A stretch of DNA of 63,066 nt, from the NCBI GenBank assembly GCA_030613785.1, contig JAUWLF010000012.1, forward strand, positions 1 to 63,066, read 5' to 3'. The notes beneath the pieces are model-generated. The model was not told the origin of the DNA, did no database searches, and saw nothing but the letters and a program-made list of their open reading frames with translations. The translations under genes and the position numbers were made by a program. The number at the start of each line of letters is the position of its first letter. The stretch's first letter is position 1. Origin of the DNA: Chloroflexota bacterium (GTDB lineage Bacteria > Chloroflexota > Anaerolineae > UBA7937 > B3-Chlor). This document shows positions 16,459 to 25,598 of the stretch, one piece after another.

Positions 16459-17313
16459 GTGGAGATCAAGACAGTAGGTGTGGTGGGTGCTGGCATCATG
16501 GGTGGCGGAATCGTCCAGGTTTGCGCCCAGTCCGGCTACCAGGTCGTGGTGTCGGAGATCAACGATGAACTGCTACAAAAGGGCATGGGAACCGTCGGTC
16601 ATTTCCTGGACAGAGCTGTGAAGAAGGAGAGGATCACGTCCGCAGAGAAGGATGAGATCATGGGTCGTATCAAGGCCACAACCGATCCCAAAGACTTCAA
16701 AGATTGCGACCTGGTTGTGGAGGCTATCATCGAGAGCTTGGAGCTGAAGAAGGAGGCGTTCAAGCAACTCGACGAGATCTGCCCTCCCCATGCGTTGCTG
16801 ACCAGCAATACCTCTTCTATGACTATCATCGACATGGCGGCGGCTACCGGACGCATGGATAAGGTGGCTGGTTTGCATTTCTTCAACCCTGTACCAGTCA
16901 TGCGCTTGGTCGAGATCGTGCGGACCATCGTCACCAGCGATGAGACGCTCGAGACATTGAGGGGGTTCTCAGAATCGCTGGGCAAGACAGTGGTTATCGC
17001 CAAGGACACCCCTGGCTTCATTGTCAATCGTTTGCTGATACCCTATCTCCTCAATGCCGTCCGCGTCTACGAAGCCGGTCTGGCCAGCGTAGAGGACATA
17101 GACACGGCGATCCAGTTGGGGTTGAATCATCCTATGGGACCCTTCCGTCTGCTGGATATTCTGGGCAACGACACAACTCTATTCATTGCCGACAATATGT
17201 TCAATGAGTTCAAAGACGACACGTATGCGGCCCCGGTTTTGCTGAGGCGAATGGTCTCAGCGGGCATCCTAGGTCGCAAGTCGGGCAGGGGCTTCTACGG
17301 CGAGTACAAATGA
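16459..17313 (+). CDS. 3-hydroxyacyl-CoA dehydrogenase (Hbd/PaaH type)
   Basis: 284 aa, GTG start after AGAAGGAGG. The NAD-binding loop is GVVGAGIMGGGIVQV (about residues 7-21). The catalytic region has TSNTSSM and the His-containing GLHFFNPVPVMRLVEIV. The C-terminal dimer domain includes DTPGFIVNRLLIPYLLNA. It oxidises (S)-3-hydroxyacyl-CoA to 3-oxoacyl-CoA with NAD; here the likely substrates are 3-hydroxypimelyl-CoA and 3-hydroxybutyryl-CoA. Length is that of the single-domain clostridial Hbd enzymes. Confidence 0.9.
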   Translation: MEIKTVGVVGAGIMGGGIVQVCAQSGYQVVVSEINDELLQKGMGTVGHFLDRAVKKERITSAEKDEIMGRIKATTDPKDFKDCDLVVEAIIESLELKKEAFKQLDEICPPHALLTSNTSSMTIIDMAAATGRMDKVAGLHFFNPVPVMRLVEIVRTIVTSDETLETLRGFSESLGKTVVIAKDTPGFIVNRLLIPYLLNAVRVYEAGLASVEDIDTAIQLGLNHPMGPFRLLDILGNDTTLFIADNMFNEFKDDTYAAPVLLRRMVSAGILGRKSGRGFYGEYK

Positions 17314-17489
17314 TGAGGTGTCGGCCTCATCTCGCTGTGCAGTCGCGCCTGGGGTTTGAGCGGCAGAGGTAACGTGGGTCTGGGTGCTGCTTCTGAGGTG
17401 CTCCCTTGGGCTGGAGGCATCACGGCATGTGAGGCGGGGTGGCTGATACCCAACAGGTGCATTAGACACTGTGAGGGGAGGTGCAATCT

Positions 17490-18275
17490 ATGGCGTATGA
17501 GTTCGTGTTGATAGATCGGGAGGACAACACAGCGATCCTCACCATCAATCGCCCTGAGAAGTACAACGCTCTGAACGACGAAGTTGTGACCGAGATAGGC
17601 AGGGCGCTGGATGAGTTGGCGGCCGACGACGAAGTGCATGTCATCATCATCACAGGGGCAGGAGACAAGGCCTTCGTTTCAGGCGCTGATATCGGCATGC
17701 TCCTGGATCTGAAATCGTCGCCGGAAGGCGTGGCCAACTCCCGGCGGGGGCAGGCGGTGACGCTGAAGATCGAGACACTGCCCAAGCCAGTCATTGCGGC
17801 GCTCAACGGCTTCACGTTAGGAGGGGGCTTGGAGTTCGCCATGGCGTGCGATATTCGCATCGCTGCCGATACCGCCAAGCTGGGACAACCGGAGATGAAC
17901 CTGGGGTTGAGCCCTGGATATGGTGGCACTCAGCGCCTGCCGCGGATAGTCGGTAAGGGCATGGCCAAGCTGCTCATCTTCACGGGAGACATGATAGACG
18001 CCGATCAAGCCTTGCGCATTGGGCTGGTGGAGAAGGTCGTTCCTCTGGCCGAGTTGATGGATGAGGCCAAGGCCCTGGCGAGGAAGCTGGCCAAGATGTC
18101 ACCCCTGACCATGGCTGTGGCCAAGGAGACGATCAACCTGGGGATGGAGGTGGACCTGGAGAGGGGCCTCTCCATAGAATCGTTGGAGTTCGGTGTGCTG
18201 TGCATGACCGAGGACTGCCAGGAGGGATGTTCTGCATTCCTGGAGAAGCGAAAGCCGGAGTTCAAGGGGAGGTAG
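17490..18275 (+). CDS. Enoyl-CoA hydratase (crotonase family)
   Basis: 261 aa from ATG 17490, which has GGGGAGG eight bases upstream; the in-frame GTG at 17481 lies in that region. Oxyanion-hole motif AFVSGADIGML and both catalytic Glu, in GGGLEFAMACD and LGQPEMNLGLSPGYGGTQRLPR. The latter is the typical bacterial crotonase signature, so this is a regular short-chain enoyl-CoA hydratase rather than a Dch or Oah. It follows the hydroxyacyl-CoA dehydrogenase and would act with it in lower beta-oxidation. Confidence 0.9.
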   Translation: MAYEFVLIDREDNTAILTINRPEKYNALNDEVVTEIGRALDELAADDEVHVIIITGAGDKAFVSGADIGMLLDLKSSPEGVANSRRGQAVTLKIETLPKPVIAALNGFTLGGGLEFAMACDIRIAADTAKLGQPEMNLGLSPGYGGTQRLPRIVGKGMAKLLIFTGDMIDADQALRIGLVEKVVPLAELMDEAKALARKLAKMSPLTMAVAKETINLGMEVDLERGLSIESLEFGVLCMTEDCQEGCSAFLEKRKPEFKGR

Positions 18276-18740
18276 CCTGCGTCGCCGGCCGAGGCTGTTG
18301 GAAGAGTGCATCGCAATCTGCGACGAACCAAGCAACGTCGGCTTGAGGGTCTGGGTATGCCTTTCTCGGAGGTGGCATCCCGATTGTGAGTCACCTGATC
18401 GTCATTCTCCCCGCCACGATGAAGCCTGGGGGCTTGCTCAATGGGGTGGACACCTATCGCGGGGCCACGGTGGGGAGATGCCACTTTCTTGGTACAGCTA
18501 TGACCAGATTAGGACCACACTAGGACCCGCTTTTGACCCGGTGCTGTTATGATGGGATGAGGAACGGACCCCTGAGAACGGGACCCGAGCTGTGACGAAA
18601 CCGAGCGAGCTTTCGGGTCATAGGTGGTTTGGATGCAGCAAGCGACATTCCACGGTATGTCGGTGTTGCGTTGGGGAGGAGGAGCTGTCTGTAACACTGT
18701 CGATCTACTGGAGTTGCTCAGGGGCCTCAGCGAGGCGAGC

Positions 18741-18769
18741 TTGACAAGTCCTCGCACATACATCATAAT
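18741..18769 (+). promoter_or_regulatory. Sigma70-type promoter for oah/bamA
   Basis: TTGACA at 18741-18746 and CATAAT at 18764-18769 with a 17-base spacer, about 150 bases before the oah start. The remainder of the gene-free stretch 18276-18740 shows nothing recognisable. Confidence 0.65.
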
Positions 18770-18823
18770 TGATATGTGGCGGCCAATGAGCGCCATGTGT
18801 TTTCGGTGACATGTTTTTCCTCG

Positions 18824-18866
18824 GCCTTGCGTTGGCCGCAAGGCTTCAAAATCATCACAGGATGAT
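18824..18866 (+). promoter_or_regulatory. Two adjacent hairpins in the oah leader
   Basis: GCCTTGCG (18824-18831), 5-base loop, CGCAAGGC (18837-18844) is a perfect 8-bp stem. ATCATC (18851-18856), ACAG, GATGAT (18861-18866) is a perfect 6-bp stem. Both lie in the transcribed leader between the promoter and the oah ribosome site. They are not followed by a T run, so any role is in mRNA stability or control. Confidence 0.4.
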
Positions 18867-18928
18867 CCTCAAACTGCGTCCGTAGAGTGTGAACACAAGC
18901 AAGAAGAAAGGGAAAGGAGCTGAGTGAA

Positions 18929-20071
18929 ATGGCACTAGAGTGGCTACCAAGGGATCATGAGAAGAAGGATCACTTCCTCTGGGGGGACGAGCATTTCGGT
19001 AGCATGGACGAACCCCCGTGCGTAGTGTACGAAAAGAAGCCGATCGTTGATCCGAAAGGCAACACTGTGGAGGGGCTGTACAGCGTCTGGCTCTGGCTCA
19101 ACAACCCTCGCCAGTACAACTCCTACACCACGGAGATGGTGAAAGGGGTCATCGCTGGTATGACCAACGCCGGGGCCGATAACAGCGTGGTGGCAGTGGT
19201 CTTCACCGGCGCGGGCGACAGGGCTTGGTGCACCGGAGGCAACACCAAGGAGTACGCCGAGTATTACAGCGGCCGGCCCACCGAATATGCCTTGTACATG
19301 GATCTCTTCAACGGGATGGTGGACAGCATCCTTGACTGCAAGAAGCCGGTCATCTGCCGAGTCAATGGGATGAGGATCGCTGGCGGTCAAGAGATCGGCG
19401 CCGCCTGCGACCTGGCCGTCGCTTCTGATACGGCGATCTTTGGTCAGGCCGGTCCCAGGCATGGCTCTGCCCCCGTGGGCGGCTCGTCCGACTTTCTGCC
19501 CTGGTACCTGGGAATAGAGGATGCCATGTGGAGCTGCATCTCCTGTGAGATGTGGAGCGCCTACAAGATGTTCCGCAAGAGTTATCTCAGCAAGGTCGTC
19601 CCGGTGCTGAAGGACGAGGACGGCAACTGGATCAGGAACCCCCAGGTCATCACCGCCGACTATGTGCAGGACGGCGCCATCGTCTACGGCGAGTTCAAGA
19701 CAGGCGATGAGTTCAAGGAAGCCAGGAACTTCGTCTACAATACGCCTGCCGATTTTGAGCTCCTGGACAAGGAACTCGACAAGATGCTCTGGACCTTCAC
19801 CAACTTGTTCCCCAACTGCCTGCAGATGTCCATAGATTCCATCAGGGCCAAGAAGAAGTTCTTCTGGGATCAGGGCAAGCTGTACTATCGTCACTGGTTG
19901 GCGGCGAACATGTCCAGTGAGGCTTTCCTGGGCTTCCACGCCTTCAACACCAAGAAGATAACGGGCAAGGACACGATAGACTTCATCAAGTACCGCCAGT
20001 TGATTAACGAGGCTCGCCTGGTGGATGATGAGTTCATGGCGGAGGTCTTGGCCGAGCCTCAGGAGCAGTAG
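18929..20071 (+). CDS. bamA: 6-oxocyclohex-1-ene-1-carbonyl-CoA hydrolase
   Basis: 380 aa with GGAAAGGAG before the ATG, matching the unusual length of Oah/BamA within the crotonase superfamily. Diagnostic segments are WCTGGNTKEYAEYYSGRP (about 100-117), NGMRIAGGQEIGAACD (146-161) and FGQAGPRHGSAPVGGSSDFL (171-190), which is the region used for bamA marker primers. It hydrolytically opens the alicyclic ring to 3-hydroxypimelyl-CoA, the committed ring-cleavage step of the benzoyl-CoA pathway. It is monocistronic by appearance, with its own promoter and leader upstream and a strong inverted repeat downstream. Also called oah. This is the most secure functional call in the catabolic region. Confidence 0.95.
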   Translation: MALEWLPRDHEKKDHFLWGDEHFGSMDEPPCVVYEKKPIVDPKGNTVEGLYSVWLWLNNPRQYNSYTTEMVKGVIAGMTNAGADNSVVAVVFTGAGDRAWCTGGNTKEYAEYYSGRPTEYALYMDLFNGMVDSILDCKKPVICRVNGMRIAGGQEIGAACDLAVASDTAIFGQAGPRHGSAPVGGSSDFLPWYLGIEDAMWSCISCEMWSAYKMFRKSYLSKVVPVLKDEDGNWIRNPQVITADYVQDGAIVYGEFKTGDEFKEARNFVYNTPADFELLDKELDKMLWTFTNLFPNCLQMSIDSIRAKKKFFWDQGKLYYRHWLAANMSSEAFLGFHAFNTKKITGKDTIDFIKYRQLINEARLVDDEFMAEVLAEPQEQ

Positions 20072-20157
20072 AATCTGGAGCCAAGAACGCTGCTTCGTCG
20101 CGAGCTTGACTCAGCGCCGGAGCAGTCCCGCTGTTGGGTAGTGCTTTCTGCAAGCTT

Positions 20158-20195
20158 GGATAGTTCACACCCTCGCGACTGGGTGTGAACTATCC
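20158..20195 (+). terminator. Perfect 15-bp inverted repeat after bamA
   Basis: GGATAGTTCACACCC (20158-20172), 8-base loop, GGGTGTGAACTATCC (20181-20195). No T run follows, so it is either a Rho-independent-like terminator without U-tract, an mRNA 3' stabiliser or a protein-binding palindrome. The rest of 20072-20388 shows nothing I can name. Confidence 0.55.
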
Positions 20196-20388
20196 GCATA
20201 CGGCTTTGTCGTCAAGGTACTACCATAGCCTTTCGCAACCCAGCATCGCGGCCCCGTGGAGCCGCCTTGAGGCGAGGCGTTGGCAGATTCCGGCCCAGGC
20301 GTGTCGAATCGCAGCGTGCTTGTGTTGGTCCATAGTGAAATGGGGACGACTGCACCACTCGTGCGCGTGGTTTTGGCGACCGCAATGC

Positions 20389-20417
20389 TTGACAGGGCGG
20401 AGACGCCGTGCTAGAAT
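20389..20417 (+). promoter_or_regulatory. Sigma70-type promoter for the CoA ligase module
   Basis: TTGACA at 20389-20394, 17-base spacer, TAGAAT at 20412-20417, about 55 bases before the ligase start. Confidence 0.7.
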
Positions 20418-20472
20418 AGGCATGTGTTGAAGAGGAAGTGAAAGGCTCTAGTCAAAAGGAAGGAGGGGTGTG

Positions 20473-22056
20473 ATGGCGGTCTGGTTGAATGTTGCTGACA
20501 TCATGAGGGTCAATGCTGTGAAGTTCGCCGACAAGATGGCCGTGAAGGGGCTGGCGGTGAAGGATGGCTTCAACGAGCTGTCTTTCAAGGAGTACAATGA
20601 GAAGAGTTGTCGCCTGGCCAATGCGTGGCTGGACATGGGCCTCAAGAAGGGCGACAGGATCTCCGTGCTGCTGTACAACGTCATGGAGTACATGGACATC
20701 TACCTGGCGGGAGCCAAGGCTGGCATGGTGGTCGTTCCCATCAACTTCAGGTGGGTGGGGCCGGAGATCGAGTACGTGGTCAACAACTCCGAGTCCAAAG
20801 CCTTCATCTGCAGCGAGGAGTTCCTGAAAGACGTCGACGCTGTCAAAGGCAAGTTCGAACTGGTCGGTTCCGATAAGTTCATCTTCATTGGCGAAGAGGG
20901 CAAGACCCCCGACGGCTACCTGAACTACGAGAAGATCATAGCCGACGCGTCGCCCGCGGAGCCTGACGTAGAGGTTGACCCCCAAGACACCTGGATCCAT
21001 CTTTATACTTCGGGCACGACCGGGCGGCCCAAGGGCGTCATCAGGTGCCACGAATCCTACACCGCTTTCTACCTGATCAATGAGGTGGATTTTGGCTACC
21101 GTCCCGATGACATCGGGATGATCGTGATGCCCCTGTGCCACGTGAACTCGACCTTCTACTCCTTCGTCTTCAGCTATATCGGCGGAGGCGTGTATATACA
21201 CCGGGCCAGGCAATACGATCCCGAGGAGCTGCTCCAGGTCATCGAGCGGGAGAAGATAACCTTCACTTCCTTGGTCCCAACTCATTACATCATGATGTTG
21301 AACCTTCCCGAGGAGGCGAGGAAGAAGTATGACTTGAGTTCCATACGTCAGTTGCTGATCTCCTCCGCACCAGCCCGGAAGGAGACCAAGCTGGGCATTG
21401 TGGAGATGTTCCCCAATGCCGAGCTCCTCGAGGCCTATGGGTCGACGGAGGCTGGTTTGGTGACGCTGCTCAAGCCGCACGAGCAGTTGACCAAGCTGGG
21501 GTCCATCGGCACGGAGTGCGCGGGGACCGATCTGCTCAAGCTCTTGGACGATGATGGCAACCCCGTTCCCCAGGGCGAGGTAGGAGAGCTGTTCTCCCGT
21601 GGTCCAATGATGTTCGACGAGTACTGGAAGATGCCGGAGAAGACGGCAAGTTCCTTCCGTGGAGAGTACTTCAGCGCCGGAGACCTGGCCAGGCAGGATG
21701 AGGATGGCTACTACTACATCGTGGACCGCAAGGATAACATGATCATCACCGGCGGAGAGAAGGTGTACCCCAGCAATGTGGAAGCGGTGATAGCCTCTCA
21801 CCCAGGAGTGCTCGATGTGGCGGTCATCGGCCTTCCTGATGCGAAGTGGGGTGAGTCCGTGAAGGCTGTGGTCATCCCCAAAGACGAGGACAACCCTCCT
21901 ACGGAGGAGGAGATTATCGACTTCACGAGGGACAAACTCGCCGGCTACCGCAGGCCCAAGAGCGTGGACTTCATCAAGCCCGAGGAGATGCCCCGGACGG
22001 CGACGGGGAAAATCGTGCATCGCTTTCTGAGAGAGCGATACGTGCAAGAGGAGTAG
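20473..22056 (+). CDS. AMP-forming acyl/aryl-CoA ligase
   Basis: 527 aa from ATG 20473 with AAGGAGGGGTG upstream. ANL-superfamily motifs are complete: phosphate loop YTSGTTGRPKG (about 178-188), YGSTEAGLVT, DLARQDEDGYYYIVDRKDNM, GGEKVYPSNVEAVI, and the catalytic Lys in PRTATGKIVHR near the C-terminus. It activates a carboxylic acid to its CoA thioester with ATP. Overall it resembles long-chain or cyclohexanecarboxylate ligases more than classical benzoate-CoA ligase, but its location between bamA and the ring-reductase-like genes makes benzoate, a substituted benzoate or an alicyclic acid the likely substrate. Confidence 0.85.
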   Translation: MAVWLNVADIMRVNAVKFADKMAVKGLAVKDGFNELSFKEYNEKSCRLANAWLDMGLKKGDRISVLLYNVMEYMDIYLAGAKAGMVVVPINFRWVGPEIEYVVNNSESKAFICSEEFLKDVDAVKGKFELVGSDKFIFIGEEGKTPDGYLNYEKIIADASPAEPDVEVDPQDTWIHLYTSGTTGRPKGVIRCHESYTAFYLINEVDFGYRPDDIGMIVMPLCHVNSTFYSFVFSYIGGGVYIHRARQYDPEELLQVIEREKITFTSLVPTHYIMMLNLPEEARKKYDLSSIRQLLISSAPARKETKLGIVEMFPNAELLEAYGSTEAGLVTLLKPHEQLTKLGSIGTECAGTDLLKLLDDDGNPVPQGEVGELFSRGPMMFDEYWKMPEKTASSFRGEYFSAGDLARQDEDGYYYIVDRKDNMIITGGEKVYPSNVEAVIASHPGVLDVAVIGLPDAKWGESVKAVVIPKDEDNPPTEEEIIDFTRDKLAGYRRPKSVDFIKPEEMPRTATGKIVHRFLRERYVQEE

Positions 22057-22065
22057 GACTAGCAA

Positions 22066-22093
22066 CGGGACTGATGTGGTGAAGTCAGTCCCG
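22066..22093 (+). terminator. Inverted repeat after the CoA ligase
   Basis: CGGGACTGA (22066-22074), 10-base loop, TCAGTCCCG (22085-22093), a perfect 9-bp stem with no T run. May mark a processing or partial termination site. Confidence 0.4.
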
Positions 22094-22153
22094 GGCCTAC
22101 TTCCGTCATCCATCGCGACGGCCGTATCTTCGTGAAGGCGGCGGTGCGCCTCT

Positions 22154-22945
22154 GTGGAGCATACCTTCAGAAGGAAGGCGAACACGGGCACCCGATACGA
22201 TCTGGGTGGCGCGATAGCAATCGTCACCGGCGGTGGCAGGGGTCTCGGCAAGGCCATCGCTTTGGGCTTGGCCCAGGCAGGGTCTGGCGTGGTGGTGGTC
22301 AGTCGCACTGAGACCGAGATAGAATCCGTGGCTGAAGAGATTCGTGGTGCAGGTGGCAGGGCCCTGGCGGTGGTCACGGACCTCACCTCTACCGAGCAGA
22401 TCGAGGATCTTGTCGAGGCTGCTATCGCGGAGTTTGCCAGGGTAGACATCCTCGTCAACAACGCGGCGACAAGCTACATGGCACCTCTGTTGGACTTCAA
22501 GGAGAGCAGTTGGGACCGGATATTCGACACTAACTGTAAGGGAGCGTTCCTGTTGAGCCGCGCTGTTGCCAAGAGGATGATCGATCAGGGGGGAGGCAAG
22601 ATCATCAACATCACCACGGTGGGGGCGGAACGAGGAGGTGTCGGCATGGGTGTTTACCATGCCAGCAAAGGTGCCTTGAAGATGTTGACCATGTGCATGG
22701 CCGCGGAATGGGCTCCCCACAATATCAACGTCAACGCGGTGGGGCCTGGCCTGACCCGAACGGAGTTTAGCAGGCCGATATGGGATCATCGTGCGCGTGT
22801 TGAGAAGTACTTGAGCGCCGTCCCCAAAGCCCGGGTGGCTGAACCCGAGGAGATCGTGGGGGCGGTTGTTTTTTTGGCTTCCGATGCCTCAGATTTCATC
22901 ACCGGGCAGTCCATCTACGTAGACGGTGGCTATCTGGCGACATGA
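22154..22945 (+). CDS. SDR-family oxidoreductase
   Basis: 263 aa from GTG 22154; the ribosome site is weak. Cofactor loop GGGRGLG (26-32), NNAA (102-105), Tyr168 and Lys172 (YHASKG), C-terminal TGQSIYVDGGYL. The residue 13 before the Tyr, normally the catalytic Ser, is Thr155 (NITTVGA). Thr can substitute in some SDRs, so activity is possible. Probably a hydroxyacyl-CoA or alicyclic alcohol dehydrogenase in ring catabolism; substrate unknown. The stop overlaps the first possible start of the next gene, whose real start is 30 nt later. Confidence 0.8.
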   Translation: MEHTFRRKANTGTRYDLGGAIAIVTGGGRGLGKAIALGLAQAGSGVVVVSRTETEIESVAEEIRGAGGRALAVVTDLTSTEQIEDLVEAAIAEFARVDILVNNAATSYMAPLLDFKESSWDRIFDTNCKGAFLLSRAVAKRMIDQGGGKIINITTVGAERGGVGMGVYHASKGALKMLTMCMAAEWAPHNINVNAVGPGLTRTEFSRPIWDHRARVEKYLSAVPKARVAEPEEIVGAVVFLASDASDFITGQSIYVDGGYLAT

Positions 22946-22974
22946 CCTTTTCCTGGAGTGAAGGAGGGAAGTCC

Positions 22975-25560
22975 ATGGACTACGTCAAGGAGCTGCAAGA
23001 GATCGTCGGCGAGGAGAACGTCAGGACCGACGAGGTGGAGTTGATGTGTTACTCCCGTGACATGTCGGTTCACGTTGGCGTTCCCGATGCCATCGTCTTT
23101 GCCTATTCTACAGACCAGGTATCGAAGATCATGGCCCTGGCCAATGAGCAGAAGATACCGGTGATCCCCAGGGGCTCTGGGACCAGCGTGACGGGAGCCG
23201 TACTCGCTCCTACGGGAGGCATCGTCTTGGATCTGTCCAAGATGAACAAGATCAAGGAGATTAACAAGAAGGACGGGTATGTGGTGATGGAGCCAGGGGT
23301 CATCCTGGCCGGCTTGAACGCGGCTCTGGCCCCCACTCACTTCTATCCCCCGGATCCCAGCAGTGGCCCGCTGGCCTCCATCGGCGGGACGGTGGCCACC
23401 AACGCCAGCGGGGAGCGTGCAGTCAAGTATGGCGGCACCAAGGACTGGATCCTGGGGCTGGAGGTGGTACTGGCCGACGGCCGGGTGCTCAACACGGGAA
23501 CTACGGTCCCCAAGAGCTCCTCAGGGTTCGATCTGACTCATGTGTTCATCGGCTCTGAGGGAGCGTTGGGTGTGGTCACGGAGGTCACGGCCAAGATCCT
23601 GCCCATGCCCGAGTACGTGGCTTTCACCACTATCAGCTTCGAGAACTTGGAAGACCAGGGAGATACCGTAACCGAGATCCTGACCCAGGGCATTCCTCTG
23701 TCCAAGTGTGAAGTCTTGGACAGAGTGTCCTTGGACGTGGTCAAGGAGGTTATGGGGCTGGACATCCCCGACGAGGTGGGCTGCATGCTGTTCATCCAGG
23801 TGGATGGCCAGAAAGCCTTGGTCAAGACGCAAACGGAGCAGATCAGCGAGATCGCTGATAAGCACAATCAGCTAGGCATGGAATGGACCGACGATGCCGA
23901 GGAGATGGCCAAGATCTGGGCGGCGCGGTCGGGCTTGGTGGCCGCTCTCTCAAAGGTGGTCAGGGGCGAACGGTTGATACCCCTTGTGGAGGATTTTGGG
24001 GTACCGGTCAGCAAAATCCCAGATGTGATCAGAGGGATTCAAGAGATTGGCGAGAAGCATGGCTTCCGCATCGCCAGCTTCGGCCACGTAGGGGATGGCA
24101 ACATCCATGCCGTGCTACTCCTGGACGCCCGGAAGAAGGAACACTGGGAGAAGGGCAAGGAGATAGCACAGGACTTCATTGAGCTGACCCTGAAACTCGA
24201 TGGCACTCTCACTGCTGAGCACGGTACAGGGATGGCCAAATCGCCGTACATGGTGAGGGAGTTGGGCGTTGGCCAAGACGTTATGAGGGACATCAAGCAG
24301 GCCCTGGACCCCAACGGCATTCTGAACCCTGGGAAGATGGGTTTGGATGATATAGTCGCAGATATCTACGACCATTTCGCCTTTACGGATCTCCTGGAGA
24401 GGCCGGAGGAGATGCGGGGCTTCGGCAAGCCTACTGATGACGAGATATTCGCGTGTATCCAGTGCGGGTTCTGCCGTCTGGGTTGCCCCATCTTCGCTGA
24501 GACTGCTCTGGAGTCACGGAACGCCCGAGGCCACGTCATCCTGGCCTACAACCTGATGACCGGCGCTATTGAACCCTCGGAGGAGCTGGCCGCCAGCTTC
24601 TATCAGTGCACGACCTGTCTGAACTGCAAGGCCACGTGCCCGGCCGGAGTCGAAGTCGTTGAGATCGTGGGCGCGGCCCGACAGCGCCTGGTCGAGGCTG
24701 GCTATCTCCCGCAAGTCTTTTTACCCATGGTGGAGAGCTTGAAAGAGGAGGGCAACCCCTTCGGCGAGCTTGCGGCGAAGAGAACGGAGACCTATCCGTC
24801 CGATTATGAGGAAAGGACGGCAGCGCCCGAGGACGTGGACGTCCTTCTCTATCTGGGTTGTACCGGTTCCTACCAGGACCTGTACATCGTACCCAGCATG
24901 ATGGAGTTGATGGACAGCCTGGGCGTGAGGTACGCTGTCCTGGGCGAGGAGGAGAACTGCTGCGGATACGTGGCTCACCTCATCGGCGACGAAGACCTCT
25001 TCCAGGAGTGCATGGAGAAGAATGTCAAGACCTTCACCAAGTTGAACCCCAAGATGATAGTCACCACCTGTGCGGGCTGCCACAGGACTCTGAGGGACCT
25101 CTATCGGGAGTATTCTGACTTCGATCTCGAAGTCATGCACGCCGTGGAGTACATGGATCGGCTGATCTCTGAGGGCACGCTGGAGTTCAAGGGAGAGTTC
25201 CCTAGAAAGGTTGTCTATCACGATCCGTGCGACATCGGTAGGCACATGAACATCTACGAGCCGCCGAGGAACGTGCTCCAGGCCGTTCCCGGGTTGGAGT
25301 TGATGGAATTCTCAGCGAACCGTGCTCTGGCCAAGTGCTGTGGCGGGGGCGGCGGGCTGAAGGGGTATGACGGCGATTTGAGCTCAGTCCTGGCGGAGAA
25401 GAGAGTGGCCGAGGCCATGGACATGGGGGCCGAAGTGATCGTCTCTGCGTGCCCCACTTGCAAGAGCAACCTGAAGCTGGCCGCTGCCAGATTGCAGAGA
25501 GAGCGCAAGCAGAGGATGAAGGTGATGGATATCACCGAGGTCATTGCGGAGGTGCTATGA
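22975..25560 (+). CDS. FAD-linked oxidase fused to an iron-sulfur CCG-domain protein (GlcD-GlpC/HdrD fusion)
   Basis: 861 aa from ATG 22975 with AAGGAGGG upstream. Residues 1-460 are a VAO/GlcD flavoprotein: FAD loop IPRGSGTSVTGA, GGTVATNASGERAVKYGG, and C-terminal FGHVGDGNIHA and TAEHGTGMAKSPYM. Residues about 490-560 hold two [4Fe-4S] motifs (CIQCGFCRLGC, CTTCLNCKATC). Residues about 610-850 hold two CCG domains (NCCGY with CAGC; KCCGGGGGLKG with CPTC), which in HdrB/HdrD bind noncubane [4Fe-4S] clusters. Such fusions oxidise 2-hydroxy acids or pass electrons between flavin and a quinone or ETF. Lying 38 nt before the BcrB-like gene it may supply or accept electrons for it; this is inference. 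Generic glycolate/lactate-type oxidation is the alternative. Confidence 0.85.
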   Translation: MDYVKELQEIVGEENVRTDEVELMCYSRDMSVHVGVPDAIVFAYSTDQVSKIMALANEQKIPVIPRGSGTSVTGAVLAPTGGIVLDLSKMNKIKEINKKDGYVVMEPGVILAGLNAALAPTHFYPPDPSSGPLASIGGTVATNASGERAVKYGGTKDWILGLEVVLADGRVLNTGTTVPKSSSGFDLTHVFIGSEGALGVVTEVTAKILPMPEYVAFTTISFENLEDQGDTVTEILTQGIPLSKCEVLDRVSLDVVKEVMGLDIPDEVGCMLFIQVDGQKALVKTQTEQISEIADKHNQLGMEWTDDAEEMAKIWAARSGLVAALSKVVRGERLIPLVEDFGVPVSKIPDVIRGIQEIGEKHGFRIASFGHVGDGNIHAVLLLDARKKEHWEKGKEIAQDFIELTLKLDGTLTAEHGTGMAKSPYMVRELGVGQDVMRDIKQALDPNGILNPGKMGLDDIVADIYDHFAFTDLLERPEEMRGFGKPTDDEIFACIQCGFCRLGCPIFAETALESRNARGHVILAYNLMTGAIEPSEELAASFYQCTTCLNCKATCPAGVEVVEIVGAARQRLVEAGYLPQVFLPMVESLKEEGNPFGELAAKRTETYPSDYEERTAAPEDVDVLLYLGCTGSYQDLYIVPSMMELMDSLGVRYAVLGEEENCCGYVAHLIGDEDLFQECMEKNVKTFTKLNPKMIVTTCAGCHRTLRDLYREYSDFDLEVMHAVEYMDRLISEGTLEFKGEFPRKVVYHDPCDIGRHMNIYEPPRNVLQAVPGLELMEFSANRALAKCCGGGGGLKGYDGDLSSVLAEKRVAEAMDMGAEVIVSACPTCKSNLKLAAARLQRERKQRMKVMDITEVIAEVL

Positions 25561-25598
25561 CCGTGTGCTGCCGACAGCATTGATCTAAGAGGAGAATC

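Noticed and set aside
18500..18560. Promoter TTGACC with TATGAT
   Set aside because: The hexamers are only 9 bases apart, and a better promoter lies at 18741.
20452..22461. Long minus-strand open frame opposite the CoA ligase
   Set aside because: Antisense shadow of a well-supported gene; composition is His/Leu/Val-rich without any motif.
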